Shown here piece by piece: positions 24,400 through 37,139 of a stretch of 64,000 nucleotides of DNA (positions are counted from its first letter, which is position 1; every line of letters begins with the position of its first letter). Under the pieces are notes generated by a model. The model worked only from the letters and a program-made list of their open reading frames with translations, did no database searches and was not told the origin of the DNA. Source of the stretch: Ceratothoa steindachneri (Eukaryota; Arthropoda; Malacostraca; Isopoda; Cymothoidae); NCBI GenBank assembly GCA_963969495.1, contig OZ018321.1, positions 189,369,485 through 189,433,484 on the forward strand, given 5' to 3'. A program made the translations under genes and the position numbers.

Positions 24400-27300
24400 C
24401 GGTAGCGACCCCACCCATCCTGGTACCGGAACAGGTAACGTGCGCGGAGATAGCCCAGACTAGGACATTCAACAAGAATGTGCCGAGCAGTCTGGGGGAC
24501 AACTCAGTCTTCACAGTAGGGCGCTGGCGAGCGCTCCATCAAATGGCGGTGCGTCCCGCGAGTGTGCCCAATTCGGAAAGGACAGAAAGCGACCTGAAGC
24601 CTTCGCGGCATTGGGAGATAGGTCCATGGGAAGAGTTGCAGCGCAATGGCACGCAACTTTAAATTCCCTTCGACCGTCTCCCATCTTCTTTCCCAAGCAG
24701 CCCGAAGAGCTGGCTTATTCCTGCTATGTAGTCGGTGTGAGGGAGAGCGAAACGCTGGTGCGGTTGCAGAGTCCTCGCGGACTCTTTAGAGCCCTCATCG
24801 GCACGCTCATTCCCCGCAATTCCTACATGACCAGGAACCTAGCAGAAGATAATCTCGACATCTGCCCGGCTCGCCAAAACCGTGGCGTCACAAGTATCGC
24901 GAACCAGCGGATGCGGAGATTCCAATGCCCCGAGAGCACTCAGGGCGCTTTGTGATTCGCTATAGATCACAATCCGGTCTCCGAACCGGGCACGTCGCGT
25001 AATCTCCCGTACCGAGTGATGTATTGCCACCAGCTCGGGCGTGAAGAGAGACGCAGCGCCTGGCAGAGCCTCGCTGACTTCAAACAAAGTGGATATGGCG
25101 TGGAAGCCGACCCCCTCTTCGGACTTGGAGCCATCCGTATACACTAGCACGGTTCCAGCGTGACGCGAGATGTGCTCCAAAAAGATCGAACGCAATACTC
25201 CCGGTGCTGTACAAGCTTTGGGAGCAGAGGCGTGGCGACAAATAGCCAAATGTGGTACCCTCCAGGGTGGCGTCCTGGTCAGAACCAGGGGCGCCACCGG
25301 CCCGAGAGCTATACCAAGCTCTCGAAGGAGTTTCCTGTCCCTAAACCCAAAAGGCTTAGGGTATGATTGGCGTCTCTCGGCGGCATAGGCGCCATCGAAA
25401 TCAGTTGCGGAGGCAGTAAGAGCTGTTGGTGACTGGGAGAGGTGCCGGACTCACGCGTACAGGAGAATAATGTACTGTACACGGCGTAGAGCAAGTGGCA
25501 TCTCTCGAGCATGGACTAGTAGGCTCACAATGTGAGAAGTGCGGAAAGCACCGGTCGCCAGGGAAAGGCCGGTGTGGTGGATGGGGTCCATCTTCCGCAA
25601 TACACCCTAGGCTGTGGATGCAGAAAACTCGCATCCGTAGTCGAGCCTCGAACGAAAAAAGGATCGATAAAAAGTAAGGCAGTAGCCCTATCAGCGCCCC
25701 AAGTGCTGAAGGTCACGGAACGGACAATATCTATGGCGCGGGTACAAGAGACCCTAAGGCTGCGGATATGAGCCTCCCAGATGAGGCGTCGGTCAAATAC
25801 AATACCAAGGAAACGGTGCAATTCAACCACTTCCAGGCATACTCCATTAAGAAACAAGTCTGGGTCGGGTTGGAGCCATGGATGGCAGCAGAAGCGATCT
25901 ACATTAGTCTTGGCCAAGGAAAACCGAAACCTATGCGCTTTGGCATAACGAGAGACGCGGTTCAATGCCTGTTGGAGTTGACGCTCCAGAGTTGGCATCT
26001 GGGCCACGCCAAAAGAGATTGAAAGGTCGTCCATGTAGAGCGTAGCAAGAACATATTCCGGCAGCACCGAAGTGATGCCGTTGATGCTCAGGGCAAAGAG
26101 TGTTACACTGAGGACACTTCCCTGCGGGGCGGGACACCCTCATCCTGCTCCATTGGGCTGGAAATGGCTCCCCCCCACCCATACGGGGACTCGACGATTT
26201 TCAGATATAAACATTGAGATGCGTCCCCTCGCCCCCATCTTGTGGAGAGTCTCCAGGATACCGTAACGCCATGCGGTATCATAGGCCTTCTCCAGATCGA
26301 AAAACACCGGGGCATAGTGCTGTCTACGAAGGAAGGCCTCGCAGACAGCATTTTCCAGTCGGAGCAGAGCATCCGACGTGGAGTGGAACTTGCTGAAGCC
26401 ACACTGTGCAGAAGACAGATGGCCTCCGCTGTCTAGGAAAAAGGCTAATCTAACATTTACCAATTTCTCCATCAACTTCACACGCAAGAGGTTAAAAAAA
26501 TTGGGTGGAAACTGGCTGGAGTAGAATGATCTCTCCTCGGTTTGCGAAAGGTGAGCACAATAGCGATTTGCCAGGAATCCGGGAGGAGACCTTCCACCCA
26601 GATCCTGTTGAACAAATCTAAGAGAAATGCCATGCCTCGCTCAACCAGGAGTCGAAGCATGGCGTACGGGACATCGTCCGGACCATTGGCGGTGTCCGCA
26701 ACCGAAACAAGAGCGGAACGCAACTCACTCACAGTAAACCTGTCGTTGAAAGGTTCTCCACTTCTGGAGGTAAAGTCTAGTCGGCGGCCTTCCGTGACAT
26801 CACGACGTGCATTGAATGCTGGCGAAGCAGCATCCCGGCTAGAAAGTGCGGAGAAAGCGGTCGCGAAGGATTCCGCCACGAACACGGGGTCCAAGATTAC
26901 GGTCCCATTCTCCTGGAGAACGGGAGGGGGATCCTGCGAAAACTTGTCCCGATTCCTTTTGACTCCCTTCCAAACATCTGCTAAAGGGGTCTTGCCGTTA
27001 AGGGAAGACACGTATGCCTGCCAAGAAGAGCGGCGGGCGTACTTCGAAATATACCGAAACCTAGCCCTAGCCCGACTAAATTCACCAACAGTGAAATCGT
27101 TCGAGTGGCGCTTATAGCTCATGTAGGCATAACGCTTCTGTTTGAGGGCTGTCTCACACTCGGCCGACCACCACAGGAGTGGTTGGCGTGCAAAACGGCC
27201 AGACGTGCTGGGAAGAGTAGTCAGGCTCGCGGCGATGAGGTTGCCGGAGAAGAACTCATCGGCCTCATCTACCGACCTAAACTCCTCGATTAGATAGAGA

Positions 27301-28030
27301 ATCCAGTCATTTCTTGAAATGCAGGGCACCGCGTCCGCGCCAAGCACCACTGAGGTGGGCTCTCAGGTGGCAGCTGCCTTCAAAATGATATTTGAAGGGG
27401 AAAGTGATCACTACCATGGAGGTCATCGACCACTCCACAATTAAAATCCGGCTGTGCATCCGGAAAGCACAGAGATAGATCAAGGCAAGAAAATGAAGCA
27501 GTTCACGGGCAGTGATGCGTAAACTCACCCACATTTAGGAAACCTATCTCAAGCTCTTCGATCGGATCAACAAGGACTTGTCCCCTGGGATTTATTGAGT
27601 AATCTCCCCAGAGAGGATGTCTGCCGTTCAGATCTCCAAGCAAGAGAAAGCACCTCGGCAACCGTGCCACGGCGCGGCGGAAGTTTTCCGGGGCGAAGTC
27701 ACCTGACGGTGGAATGTACGCAGAAATAACAGTATACCTCCTATCCAGGTGAAGCTGCACAGCCACTTCATGAAAGGAGGTATCTAAAGTGAAAAGAAGA
27801 ACGAAGACATCATACCGGGTGTGAACCGCGTATACTCCAGCCCGGCCGCCATCTCGTGGTGGTGGGGTCGCAAAACCCTTATACCCTTGGAGGGCGGGCA
27901 GGGGTCATGCGCCTAGCATGTTCTCCTGCAGAAAAATAGCTAACTGGGAACGTGACGAGACGAGCGTCCGCAGCTCCTCCCAGTTGGCCCGGAGTCCACA
28001 GCAATTCCATTGAAGGAATATGCCCTCCAG
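24400..28030 (-). pseudogene. I-element ORF2 (endonuclease, RT, RNase H), broken
   Basis: Domains in order on the minus strand. Endonuclease, 28.02-27.4 kb: FLQWNCCGLRANWEELR, YTVISAYIPPSG, LLLGDLNGRHPLWG and DLHGSDHFPL. A linker and RT follow from about 26.9 kb: NGPDDVPYAMLRLL, CGFSKFHSTSDALLRLE, FFDLEKAYDTAWR, then the catalytic LYMDDLSISF near 26.03 kb and FLGIVFDRRLIWEAHI. RNase H, about 25.15-24.88 kb: VYTDGSKSEEGVGF, FTPELVAIHHSV and YSESQSALSAL, where the third acidic residue is Glu instead of the usual Asp. A RIGHTRGTHRHLM block and HILVECPSL near 24.5 kb close the ORF. Frameshifts separate most blocks. Confidence 0.88.
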
Positions 28031-28299
28031 GCCTATCTCTGATGAGACGCGGGGGCCCTCTTCGAACAGTAGACCCTCACGGGAATGGCCGTGCGCTTCT
28101 CGGAGGCAGATTCCCGGGCGATGTTGGCCGGACAATGCACTAAGGGCGGTGTCACCTTCGAAGAGTTATTGGGGGAGGTTGGGCTCGCCATGCGAGTCTT
28201 TTCCTCCCTCCGCCTCGAAAACTTAGGCGGGTGTTGCGGCATCGGAGGCGGGGGGGCCCTTTTTTCGAAGATCCGCCTTCTCCGAGCCACTCAGCCCAC

Positions 28300-30434
28300 C
28301 ACTAGGCATGGGCAAAGGGGCCAAGGATCATTCTCTGCTGTCCTCCTTTCGGGGGGCAGCTTTAGGAACCCCGGTAGACGGCCTGGTGACCAACTTCAGG
28401 GGTGTTGCCTCTTGTGAGTCTAACGACTCGCTGGAGGCGTGTGGCCGTTTCGCCTTACGGGAAACGGTCACGCTGGGGGAAGACGGTGGGGCCCTGGTTT
28501 TAGCCGGGGCTGGGTGGGGACCCCTGGTGCCACCAGCTTTACTAGGGGAGCGAAAAGGTTAAGTAAAACCTGCAGAAGGGCTCCGAATCGGCGCGGAATC
28601 AACCGTGCTCATTGGCCTAGAAGGGCCAGGAGCAGAAGGTGTCTTTCTAATCATTGAGGCGTAAGACGTCCCAGGCAGAACCGGGCGCGCCAGGACCTAG
28701 ACCTTAGCCTCGCGGAATGAGAGTCGCTCCTGGGCCTGAACGGCCAGGATTTCTTTCTCAAGGACATATGCACCACATTGCTTTGAAGAAGCGAGATGCG
28801 GCTCTCCGCAATTGATACACTTGGCCACACACGATTTGGACTTATCGTGTGCTGCCTTGGAGCCATTTACACAGGCTTCGGGTGACCTCGACTTTGCACG
28901 TCTACATGAACGATTCTTATGGCCGAAGCGGTTACAGTAATAGCTCATCCGCGGCCGTAGCACGAATGCCTTAACGCGGTAGCGGTACCAACCGCCACGC
29001 ACTGACTCAGGTAGCTTGTCACAGTCGAACGTAACGAAGAGTGTAAGAGCGGGTCTCGAGGCTCCTCCCTGTTTTCTCATTACACGTTCGACCTTGACCG
29101 CCCCATGGTCGGCCAGCTCTAATGTAATGTCCTCTATGGGGTAGTCAATGATGTTTCTCGCATAAACTCCTTCTTTCACAGAGTTAATGGTAGAGTGCGG
29201 CGTCACACTCACAGGCGTGCCATCAAGTGTGCGAAGAGCACTTATTTGGCCACCTCGGAGGAATCCGCCGCATTCGCCAGAAGGCTCCCGTCCGAGAAAC
29301 GGGTCAGCTTCGACTCTCTACTAATCACACTAGCTAAAGCTCTGCTCTGATGGATCATGTTGCCCTTAGCCAACATGGTGTCATCAGTGGAGCTAATAAC
29401 GAGGAAGCGTTTGAAGCCAGCGGCCTCGAAAACGCCGGGTAATCTCTGAATGAGGGGTCCCGATGTTATCGAGGATCCGCCCTGCGAACCTTATGGTCAT
29501 AGTCAGGGGTTCTGCACCCGGAGGGGGAGGAGGGCAGAGGAGCCGGATGTGACGATCTTGGCTTAGTCGCTTACCGAAATGGCAGCAGACCTATCCGTCC
29601 CTGCAACCCCCGTTGATGGAGAGGAGCACCGAGTCTTTTTAGTCTTTTTTTTTCTTTTTAGCCGAGGATGGCAGGGAATGAACCCTCTTCTCCCCTCCGC
29701 CGGCAGGAGACCCCAGGCCGGTTGGACCGGCCTCAGCAAGATCCTTCTCCGAAATAGAAAAGGTCCTGACAGTCGTAGGGGCACCGGTCGGAGGAGGAGA
29801 TCCCTCCCGTCATTTTACTGCCTTGTAAACCCTAGCCGTTTGAGGAGGACCTTGCATAGGAGCGGAATCGAGTTTGGTGCTTGGTGCTGAGCCCGGATTC
29901 GCTCCCATGGAAGGCCATACCGTCTGAGGCTGGGTTACCTCAAGGACCATGTCTATCTCGGGTGAAGCCTTTAGTTGGCCCTAACCCCCCCCCCTCGGAC
30001 ATCACAGGTCCTATTGGCAGCAGTGTTATTAGTCGAGTCTGGGGAGGCACAGGCCTTGACCCTCGCTAGGTTTAATATTCTAGCCAGCAGATCTTTTGAG
30101 GGAAGCGACCGAGTGGGCTTGGCTTCCCTCTTCCCCTTAAGGGTGTTTGCCCTACCGAGCCGCTTTAATGGGGTGCGGTCGGCCTCGGCTTCCTGCTGGC
30201 TTTCTTGGCAGTCCCTTTGAAAAGTAAAGTGGGGGCTGCCGCTGGAAAGAGGGAGGCACCCGAAATCTCTTCCAGACAAGGGGATGAGGGGGAGTCCCCT
30301 ACACCCGTAAGCAAAGCAGAGGAGTAAGCCTCCTCTTTGGTTAGAGAGATTTGGAGGGTCCCCCTTGAGAGCGCAGGGGGGAGGCATCCATTATTTCTGT
30401 GGAACTGCCCGAGGGCGGCTCCGACGATGGACAA
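28300..30434 (-). pseudogene. I-element ORF1 (gag-like, CCHC zinc knuckles), broken
   Basis: The best block is at 28697-29212. It contains VTPHSTINSVKEGVYARN, ITLELADHGAVKVERVMR and LPESVRGGWYRYRVKAFV, matching the RRM-like gag domain of arthropod Jockey/I ORF1 proteins. Zinc knuckles follow: YYCNRFGHKNRSC (first Cys replaced by Tyr), a degenerate second, and an intact CINCGEPHLASSKQC. Upstream fragments (29200-29460) hold GVFEAAGFKRFLVIS and a DGSLLANAADSS block. The N-terminal stretch (29971-30434) is Lys/Pro/Ser-rich. A Pro/Ser-rich tail leads to ORF2. Gag proteins of this type coat the element RNA. Several frameshifts and stops. Confidence 0.8.
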
Positions 30435-30660
30435 GGGTAAATTGAGGGAGATTATTGAGGGAGAAGAAGGTCACATCTACCATGTCAAAATAGAAGCCGA
30501 CCGGAGAAAGTTGTGGGAGAGGTTGTAGGGGAAGTGAGGAAGTAGGAGAGAAATACAGGCTGTCTGAAAGAAGGAGAAGAGGCTAAGCTGGGGCCGGACG
30601 GGGCACTAAGTCTCGTCAGCACGGCGGCAAGGAAGGCAAATCGCCGCGCCCCTTACGGGG

Positions 30661-32900
30661 TAAACGATATACTAGTTGGAGTATCAGCTAAAATAGTAAC
30701 ATCGTGATTAATATTATCTAAACTATCATCCGTATTTTCCTCAGCATTTGAATTTACTTATATAATGCCTAAGAATTAAAACCAAAATCAGCAAAGGCAT
30801 TTCACCAGAACGTTTCTGAAAAAAAAGTTTGAAAGGAGTTGAAGTTAGAAGAAATGAAAAGGTTTGGACGGTACTTTGAGCAGAGTAGCCAGAGGAGGAT
30901 ACTACTTGTTGCGCTTTGGCACCCGCATGAAGCGAGTGTTGTTGCGATGTACTCACACGAGGAGTCTCGGTTGTACCTTTGCGTAGGAGTGAAGTTTGTT
31001 TTGAATTTCTTTTCAACCTTGCATCCTTCTGCGCCATTTCTCTTCTCTTTTTATCTCGCTCTTTTCGTTTCACTTCCCCATTCCTTCTTGTCGGTGTGTT
31101 GGCTTCTCTTTTGATTACTTCGCTTTTCTTTATTACTAGTTTTTGAAGAGGGGGAAGAGGCAGTTCTCATCCTCAACCTGAGTGCGGGACGCGGTGGATT
31201 ATTTTTATTATTACTATTATTATAGCTAGTAGTAGTAGTGGTTATTAAATGACGTCTGGTTGTCAATCATATGTTTTCAACTTTGTACTGAAAGTGTTGA
31301 GGTTGGGTAAAGTGAGATTATTTTAATGCTACTTAACGCGAGTAACATAAAGAGGAGACTATTTGGTGTCCTTGAATCTGAGAGATCGTACTCCTCGCAC
31401 TTTTAAAGGCCATTTCAAGTAATAAAATGCCAAAATGATCCAAAAACACGCTAGAAACGTGATTTTCGCAAATGATCACAGTTTTCGTAAGATAACTATT
31501 TGCATTACCTAATCCACGCGGATATAGCGGGTTTAAAATCCTCATTGTGTTTAATAATCCGAGGAATTGATCAATCGATCTGAAATCGAATCAAGAGGGA
31601 CGCATCCTTGCTTTAAAGTTAGCCTGATTTTATTTATTTTTCCCTCCAAAATTCTATATTTATTGGATTCATCTTTCTGCATTCGTGCGTATCAACGCTG
31701 TTAATTTTCTTTTGTTTCTATAATAAAAAAAACAATGCTAAAATGAAAACATTTTGTTTCTCCATCAAAATCTAAAGCAATCTTTGGTTTTACCAATTCC
31801 TCCTTCTATATATTGTCATCTTGTCTCTTCCTTAAATATTTCTCGCCATTGTCTCAAAAGTTTCTTTACGCTGTAACTTTGTCGTCCGCCTAATTTTATG
31901 CTGTCAAGATCAAGACTCGAATGTTTGTTGATGCGATAATCGCGTTCACGAGGTCATCTAATTGGTCTCTGTCGTCAGCAGCTGCATTTGTCTCTGTCTT
32001 TACGGAAAGTTTGTGATCTCGGAGACTTTTAACGTCACTAAACTTCTCTCTCTCTATTTGTTACTGTCTGCCTGTTTTGTTACAAGTCTCTCGTCTATCC
32101 CATTCTTTCTTTCATGTTCATTTTACTCCACTTTACTATTAATCAGACCCTTAAATATCGTCATCAGGTTTTGTTGACTTCATTCAATCTCTTCATCTCT
32201 TTTTTTGGTTATGGTAAGTAATTGAGACGAAGCCATAAAACCCATTATTGGGTCGATACCATTACGAGATGGTTCTGCTGCAATTCCGGATTACAGGAAA
32301 CAAAACCCAATTGAAGAGAAGTAAATATGGTTACTGAAAATGGAAGAATGCTGAATTTTGGTAGGATAAGGGATATTTTGGTTTGGTATGGATAAAATGA
32401 TGTGTTTTCTGTCGATTGTCCTCTCTCTGAGCCTTCGTTCCATATTTATTCCAATTCTGTCCCCACCTTTTACACCCTGCACCCTTCTTCTTCAGCTTGA
32501 AGTGATGATGGAAAAGGATTGAGGAACAGAATTTTATCAATATATTTTATAAATAAATCCCCCATCGTAATTTTGGCAATTTTTATTTGCTTGTTTTTGT
32601 TTTTTTAATCGTGATTTGGGTGTGTTTTTTTCATTGTTTCTTTCTTATTACTTATAGTATGTTAGGGTTACCATTTTCTCTCTTTAGTTGACTCAATATA
32701 AATTCTCAAGAGTTGTTTGTTCCTTAGTGTTTTCTGGATTATTCGTTTTCACTGAGAATTATTTGGTTCTTTCCGGATGTTTTAATTTATTTGCCTCTTA
32801 AAGGATATTTTAAGGAAATTATTCCCCTTCACCCCTTTGTCCATGTAGCTCTATTTGCCTTTTTTTGCTATGCATTGATATATTGTTCTCTCCTCAACAG
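30661..32900. other. Intron 2 of the LRR gene, distal part
   Basis: AT-rich, with a short (ATT)n stretch near 31200. Frames at 30741-31073, 30839-31114 and 31962-32177 show no recognisable domain. Ends in a pyrimidine-rich tract and TCAACAG acceptor. Confidence 0.55.
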
Positions 32901-32972
32901 AAACTTGGCTCGTAACCAACTGACGTCACTGAAGGAGGGTGATTTCTCACTCTTGTCCAACCTCGTCTTGTT
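32901..32972 (+). CDS. LRR-protein gene, exon 3 in window (one 24-residue LRR)
   Basis: TTCTCTCCTCAACAG precedes, and GTAAGT follows, a 72-bp phase-2 exon reading NLARNQLTSLKEGDFSLL plus SNLVLL. This is one canonical LRR, the same size and phase as the exon at 19957, and it continues the reading frame of exon 2. The last Leu codon is split, so at least one more exon lies downstream. No exon was recognised in the remaining 31 kb, so the next intron is either very long or its exons escaped notice. Confidence 0.88.
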
Positions 32973-33528
32973 GTAAGTAAACAACCCCATTTAAAGATCT
33001 ATTTCTGCTGTTCTTCCGTCACTAAGACAATTATGCGTACCGATATTTATTAACTTAAACCTATCTAACCCAATCTAAGCAAATCAAACTAATAAAATGT
33101 ATTTATAGGGAGGTCAAATAATAAAATATTTACTAAGATGAATTATAGATATTTAAAGTTCTTTTTTTTAGAATTACTTAGACCTTTTATATAATAATTA
33201 TTGTTATTTTTAGTAATTAACAGGAATTAAGCTTGCAACAGGTGGTTTCTATGATTTATCTTATTAGATTTCACAGAAATTTAGCTGAAAACAGTAAGAC
33301 TACGATTGAGTTTCTGATACTTCATTAGAATTCAGTTAGAAACATGAGCAGACATTTGATCCCTTTTTTGATTGTACAAAACAATTAAACTAGAAACAGA
33401 TTTTTAAAATAAAATTTACATTGTTAGATTTTACTAGAAATCAGCGAGAAATAGGCGAAATCGTATGATATACCCTCTTGATAAATCATTACAATTCAGA
33501 TATACGCTGGACCAGTCCTATGATCTAC
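32973..33528. other. Start of intron 3 of the LRR gene
   Basis: GTAAGT donor, then AT-rich sequence without recognisable features. Confidence 0.5.
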
Positions 33529-34200
33529 ATACAGCCTTGGCCAAAATTACAAAGCGCTTTATGCGATCATTCATATAATGTAATTAGATATTTGTGGTAA
33601 ATGCATTCAGTATATTATATATTTTTTCATTTTTAATTATTTTGATAATTAGTTGTACCCTCCCTTTTACTTTATTTATTGCCATAATTATTTGCAGCAT
33701 TGATTCCAGCAAATTTTCACAAATGTCTGACGCTATCATTCTCTTCTCAACTTGTAATTTTTATAGTTCTATTTTATTTGTACTTGTAATACTTTAGATT
33801 GCCTTTTAAATCGCTTCCCATAAGTGTTTATTGGATTTATGTCTGGGATCTGTGGTGAAGTGAGCATTTCTCCCAACCCAATTCTTAGCGTGGTTGAATC
33901 TGCAGAAATAAATATTCATTTGTTGTTATTGGATACAAATTCTGGATAGATTATTCTAAAAATTTTGATAACAAGGTTGTTTAAGTTATGGAGTTCATTC
34001 TTCTCTAGCAAAAAAATCGATCCTGGCCCTCAAGAAGATATAACGCCCCATAACATGATAGAGCCACCTCCATGCTTCACAGTTGGTACTCTATACTCAG
34101 GATAAAATCCCTCTCCAACTCTTCGTCTCACAACTGTAACCTCAGAAGTGCTGAAAACCTGCTAAATTGTTAGAAAATAACTCAGGTTCAAACAATTTTC
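33529..34200 (-). mobile_element. Tc1-like transposon relic (C-terminal half)
   Basis: A Tc1-type terminal repeat, TACAGCCTTGGCCAAAATTA, begins at 33529. Minus-strand frames upstream read [28 protein letters not shown] and a degraded SPDLNPIEN block (SPQIPDINPINT). These are hallmark Tc1 transposase blocks. Stops and frameshifts are present. The opposite terminal repeat was not found, so the N-terminal extent (to about 34.6 kb) is uncertain. Confidence 0.75.
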
Positions 34201-35458
34201 TTCTAAGATATATTTAAATGGAATGACATAAATTACATGTAAAACAACAATAAAAAAGCCTTTCTTACATAACTAATAATTATTTTCATTTTATCAGAAA
34301 AATTTATACCAATATTCATGTGTTCAATTTTTGTGATCATTTACCCAATGATAACGATTTTTTTCTCTTGACCTCAGATACCCATGGCTTTTTTCTCGTC
34401 TTTCATCCTTTGACCCTTGATATTTATGTCTCTCAAACTGTTCTGGGTGACATTTTTTAACTTCAAGCTTCATTTAACTCCACATCAAGTTCAGAAGATG
34501 TTTTTCTGTAGTGAAGCTCGAATGATAGATTCTGTGGTATGTAGGAGTTGTAAGACGCTTTCTTAATACAAAGCTCTTGGTCATTTGGCATCGTTTTATA
34601 TTGGTTTGGATGGTATATCTTAAATATTTTCTTTTATTTTTAGTTTAGTCATATTACTTATTTAGAATGATCTTGTATACAAAATAGTTACAAATTCAAA
34701 CTGAAACATAAAAAATAATGGTTTTACATTCTGATTTTATAAAACATACCATTTTACTAATTATACATCATTTATTAAATTACTAAATAATTCAAACATA
34801 TTAGCGAAATACTCATTATTATAATAGATAGTTATGAATAATATGATAAATTTCAAAAGCTGTGTGTAAAATACTGTATATAAATTTTTAAGGAGTGCTT
34901 TGTACTTTTTTGCAAGGTTCAATATACCTTGTTTTAGCCCTTTAAAATTCAGTCGAGCATTTGGGCTCGAATTCTTGGTATAAGTGTGGTGCATAACTTT
35001 GTTCCTGATGTATTGAATGTACCCTTCCGATTCCGGCATTTCGGAGGAAAGAATGGTACCCTAGCATTCAATACCGTGCCTATTTTTGTTCAATGTTTTG
35101 TGTTCACGTGATTTTTGTTAAGCTCTCTCTCTCTCTCTCTTTTCTATCTTACACCTGGATAAATCCAGCCAAAGGTCAACAGGGTACTAACTTTCCATCC
35201 GAAACAAATAATAATAAATTCATCATTCTAAAACATACTAAATAATGAGTTTACAAATCATCTCCCGCGCCAAAGAAAAAAAAATCAGGCGTGAGGCACA
35301 ATAATAAACAATCCATATTTGGACACAGGTGAAACCCGGGTCACCACTGAGTTTAAGAAGTTAAAAATGATTACTTCCACTGCTGTAGCAATCAGAGGAC
35401 CTAGTTCTTAAGGACGATGAGGAAGATTTATTCGAATATTTCTATACAGGGTTATCCA
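34201..35458. other. Spacer, possibly including a decayed Tc1 N-terminus
   Basis: The minus-strand frame at 34761-35039 has no recognisable motif. A short (CT)n tract lies at 35125-35141. Nothing else is supported. Confidence 0.45.
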
Positions 35459-35480
35459 AAAATGGTGCTACCATTTAACT
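35449..35480 (+). repeat. Mariner-type terminal sequence
   Basis: CAGGGTTATCCAAAAATGGT resembles the common CAGGGTGTCCCAAAA-type ends of Tc1/mariner elements and the ACGGGTTGCCCAAAA end at 37605 in this window. No transposase fragment was recognised inside it, so it may be a solo end or a MITE. Confidence 0.4.
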
Positions 35481-37047
35481 ACTTATTTTTTTTTATTATT
35501 TAAGGAAATTTTTACTTAAGAAATGAATAACATGTTTATTTTATGAAATTGCTACTAAAATGTTGAATAAGTTAATTTATTTGGGGGAATTTGTATCAAT
35601 ATTTCTTATACTAACGCGAATGTGACCAACTCTATATTTAAAGGGGGTTACCCCGTCGAATGGGGTAATCTACCTTTCCATATGAGGAAAATGGAGTTCA
35701 GCTGGGTTCGCTGGTTGAAATCGGTGTTTAGAGGAGAAAATGAGGAGAGAGGAGGAACTAATAAAATTAAGGACTTGGGGATGCCTGGGCTACTAAATAG
35801 AACTGGAAAAAAACAGGGTTCACAGCAACTTCGAGCTTTGCGAACTGAAAATCATAGAAGAGGAAAGTTTGGGGACGGATTAGGTTATATCAGGCCTCAA
35901 CCACGGCTAAGGACGAATAGACTTGCGGAATGAAGTCAGGTTAAGGAGAGCTGCGTCTCACGTCGATCTCCAGCGTTTAACGTAGTCTTCAATTCTAGCT
36001 ACTGTGGCTATGTGTCATCCATACACGCAATCACTCCCCCTAACTTCACCGCTTTATTTATCTTTTCCTCACAACTTTCCTGAGAGATTTTCCTCCGTTT
36101 TTCCCAATTATTTATATACTCGTAAGAAAAAAAAATATATATATAGATCGAATTCTCGTACTCGCTTATGTGCTCTTTGTGCGAACTTGTTCGTAGAATC
36201 TAACGATAGGTCTTCTCTGCCCCGGGACTCAAGAATATCGCCCTTCGCGTCAGAATTCCTACCCCATTTACTTGTTCCATTATTTTTTTTTTCATTCGTT
36301 GTTCATAGGTCTGTTATAACCCTATTTCACCATTAACTGAACGTGCTGTAGCGGGGTTACACCCATTGCCCCTCCTTCCAATAACAAACCACTGACAGTA
36401 TCCCGAAAATGGACATAAGAGGGAGATGAAGACCACAAATCGCCTCCGGTGGGACACTCATTTGGCCGAGCCTCAGTTAATGGAGGCCAGAGACGGCGAA
36501 AGGGTAAAGGCCAAATATAGCAACGCTATAAAGGAATGCGGAGCTTCGATTAAACACTAATCGCAAAAAAACACAAAGAATAAATATATGTATATAAACG
36601 TTTTTGTAAGTTTAACTGCAATGTACGCAGCGATGAAATAGGTTTACTATAGCAATGGTAAGATTTCACGACATGCCTCGAGCACGCCTGCAGGGCGAAC
36701 CCTCCTATTCCACACCAATCATGTTGCTGCATCCAATCTAACAACCATGGAAAATAACAATCTCAAATTGGTGATTCACTCGTGCCGCCCTAGAAAACTG
36801 AATAATTTTCATCCTCTGGTGGTTGCATGCTATATTAAGTCGCAAGTGGAACTATTTTAACAACGAATCCATGTTCTGTGACGACAAATAACTATCCCCT
36901 ATGCTGTGAGCAGCGAGCAACGAGCCCGTGTCATGTGGCAGCAAGAGTGAATGTAAAAGTAGGCAAATGAAACAGTATTTAGATTGGCCCATTCGATACA
37001 GCCACTTGGTATGGATGAGGAGCGGCTCCCATGCAAGTGTTCCCGAT

Positions 37048-37050
<3 letters not shown>
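35481..37050. other. Spacer, no gene recognised
   Basis: Frames at 35622-35933 (plus), 36004-36336 (plus) and 36550-36744 (minus) lack known motifs. A 44-codon ATG frame near 36428-36562 (KTTNRLRWDTHLAEPQL) reads like protein but could not be assigned. Confidence 0.45.

Positions 37051-37096
<46 letters not shown>
37051..37096. repeat. (TA)n microsatellite
   Basis: Perfect TA tract. Confidence 0.97.
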
Positions 37097-37098
<2 letters not shown>

Positions 37099-37139
37099 TG
37101 CTTCAGTATTTTGAGGTCATTTATAGAAATTTAGAAAAA

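Larger units (their letters stand above)
24070..30660 (-). mobile_element. I-clade non-LTR retrotransposon, near full length, antisense in intron 2
   Basis: A GC-rich island of about 6.6 kb in an AT-rich intron. Read on the minus strand, it has an ORF1 region with CCHC zinc knuckles, then ORF2 with an APE endonuclease, reverse transcriptase, RNase H and a terminal cysteine-histidine region. This order (ORF1, EN, RT, RNase H) is characteristic of the I superfamily (I/Nimb-like). The 3' side abuts a T-rich run at 24070-24083 (A-rich on the element strand). The 5' edge at about 30660 is set by the drop in GC content. No target-site duplication was identified. Every ORF is broken by stops or frameshifts, so the copy is dead. 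The antisense orientation is the one usually tolerated inside genes. Confidence 0.85.

Noticed and set aside
26542..27117. 191-codon plus-strand frame, and other plus frames at 24.5-30.2 kb
   Set aside because: Antisense shadows of the GC-rich I-element ORFs, where stop codons are rare.
36428..36562. Small ATG frame KTTNRLRWDTHLAEPQL
   Set aside because: Protein-like but no family, splice or repeat evidence; mentioned only in the spacer entry.
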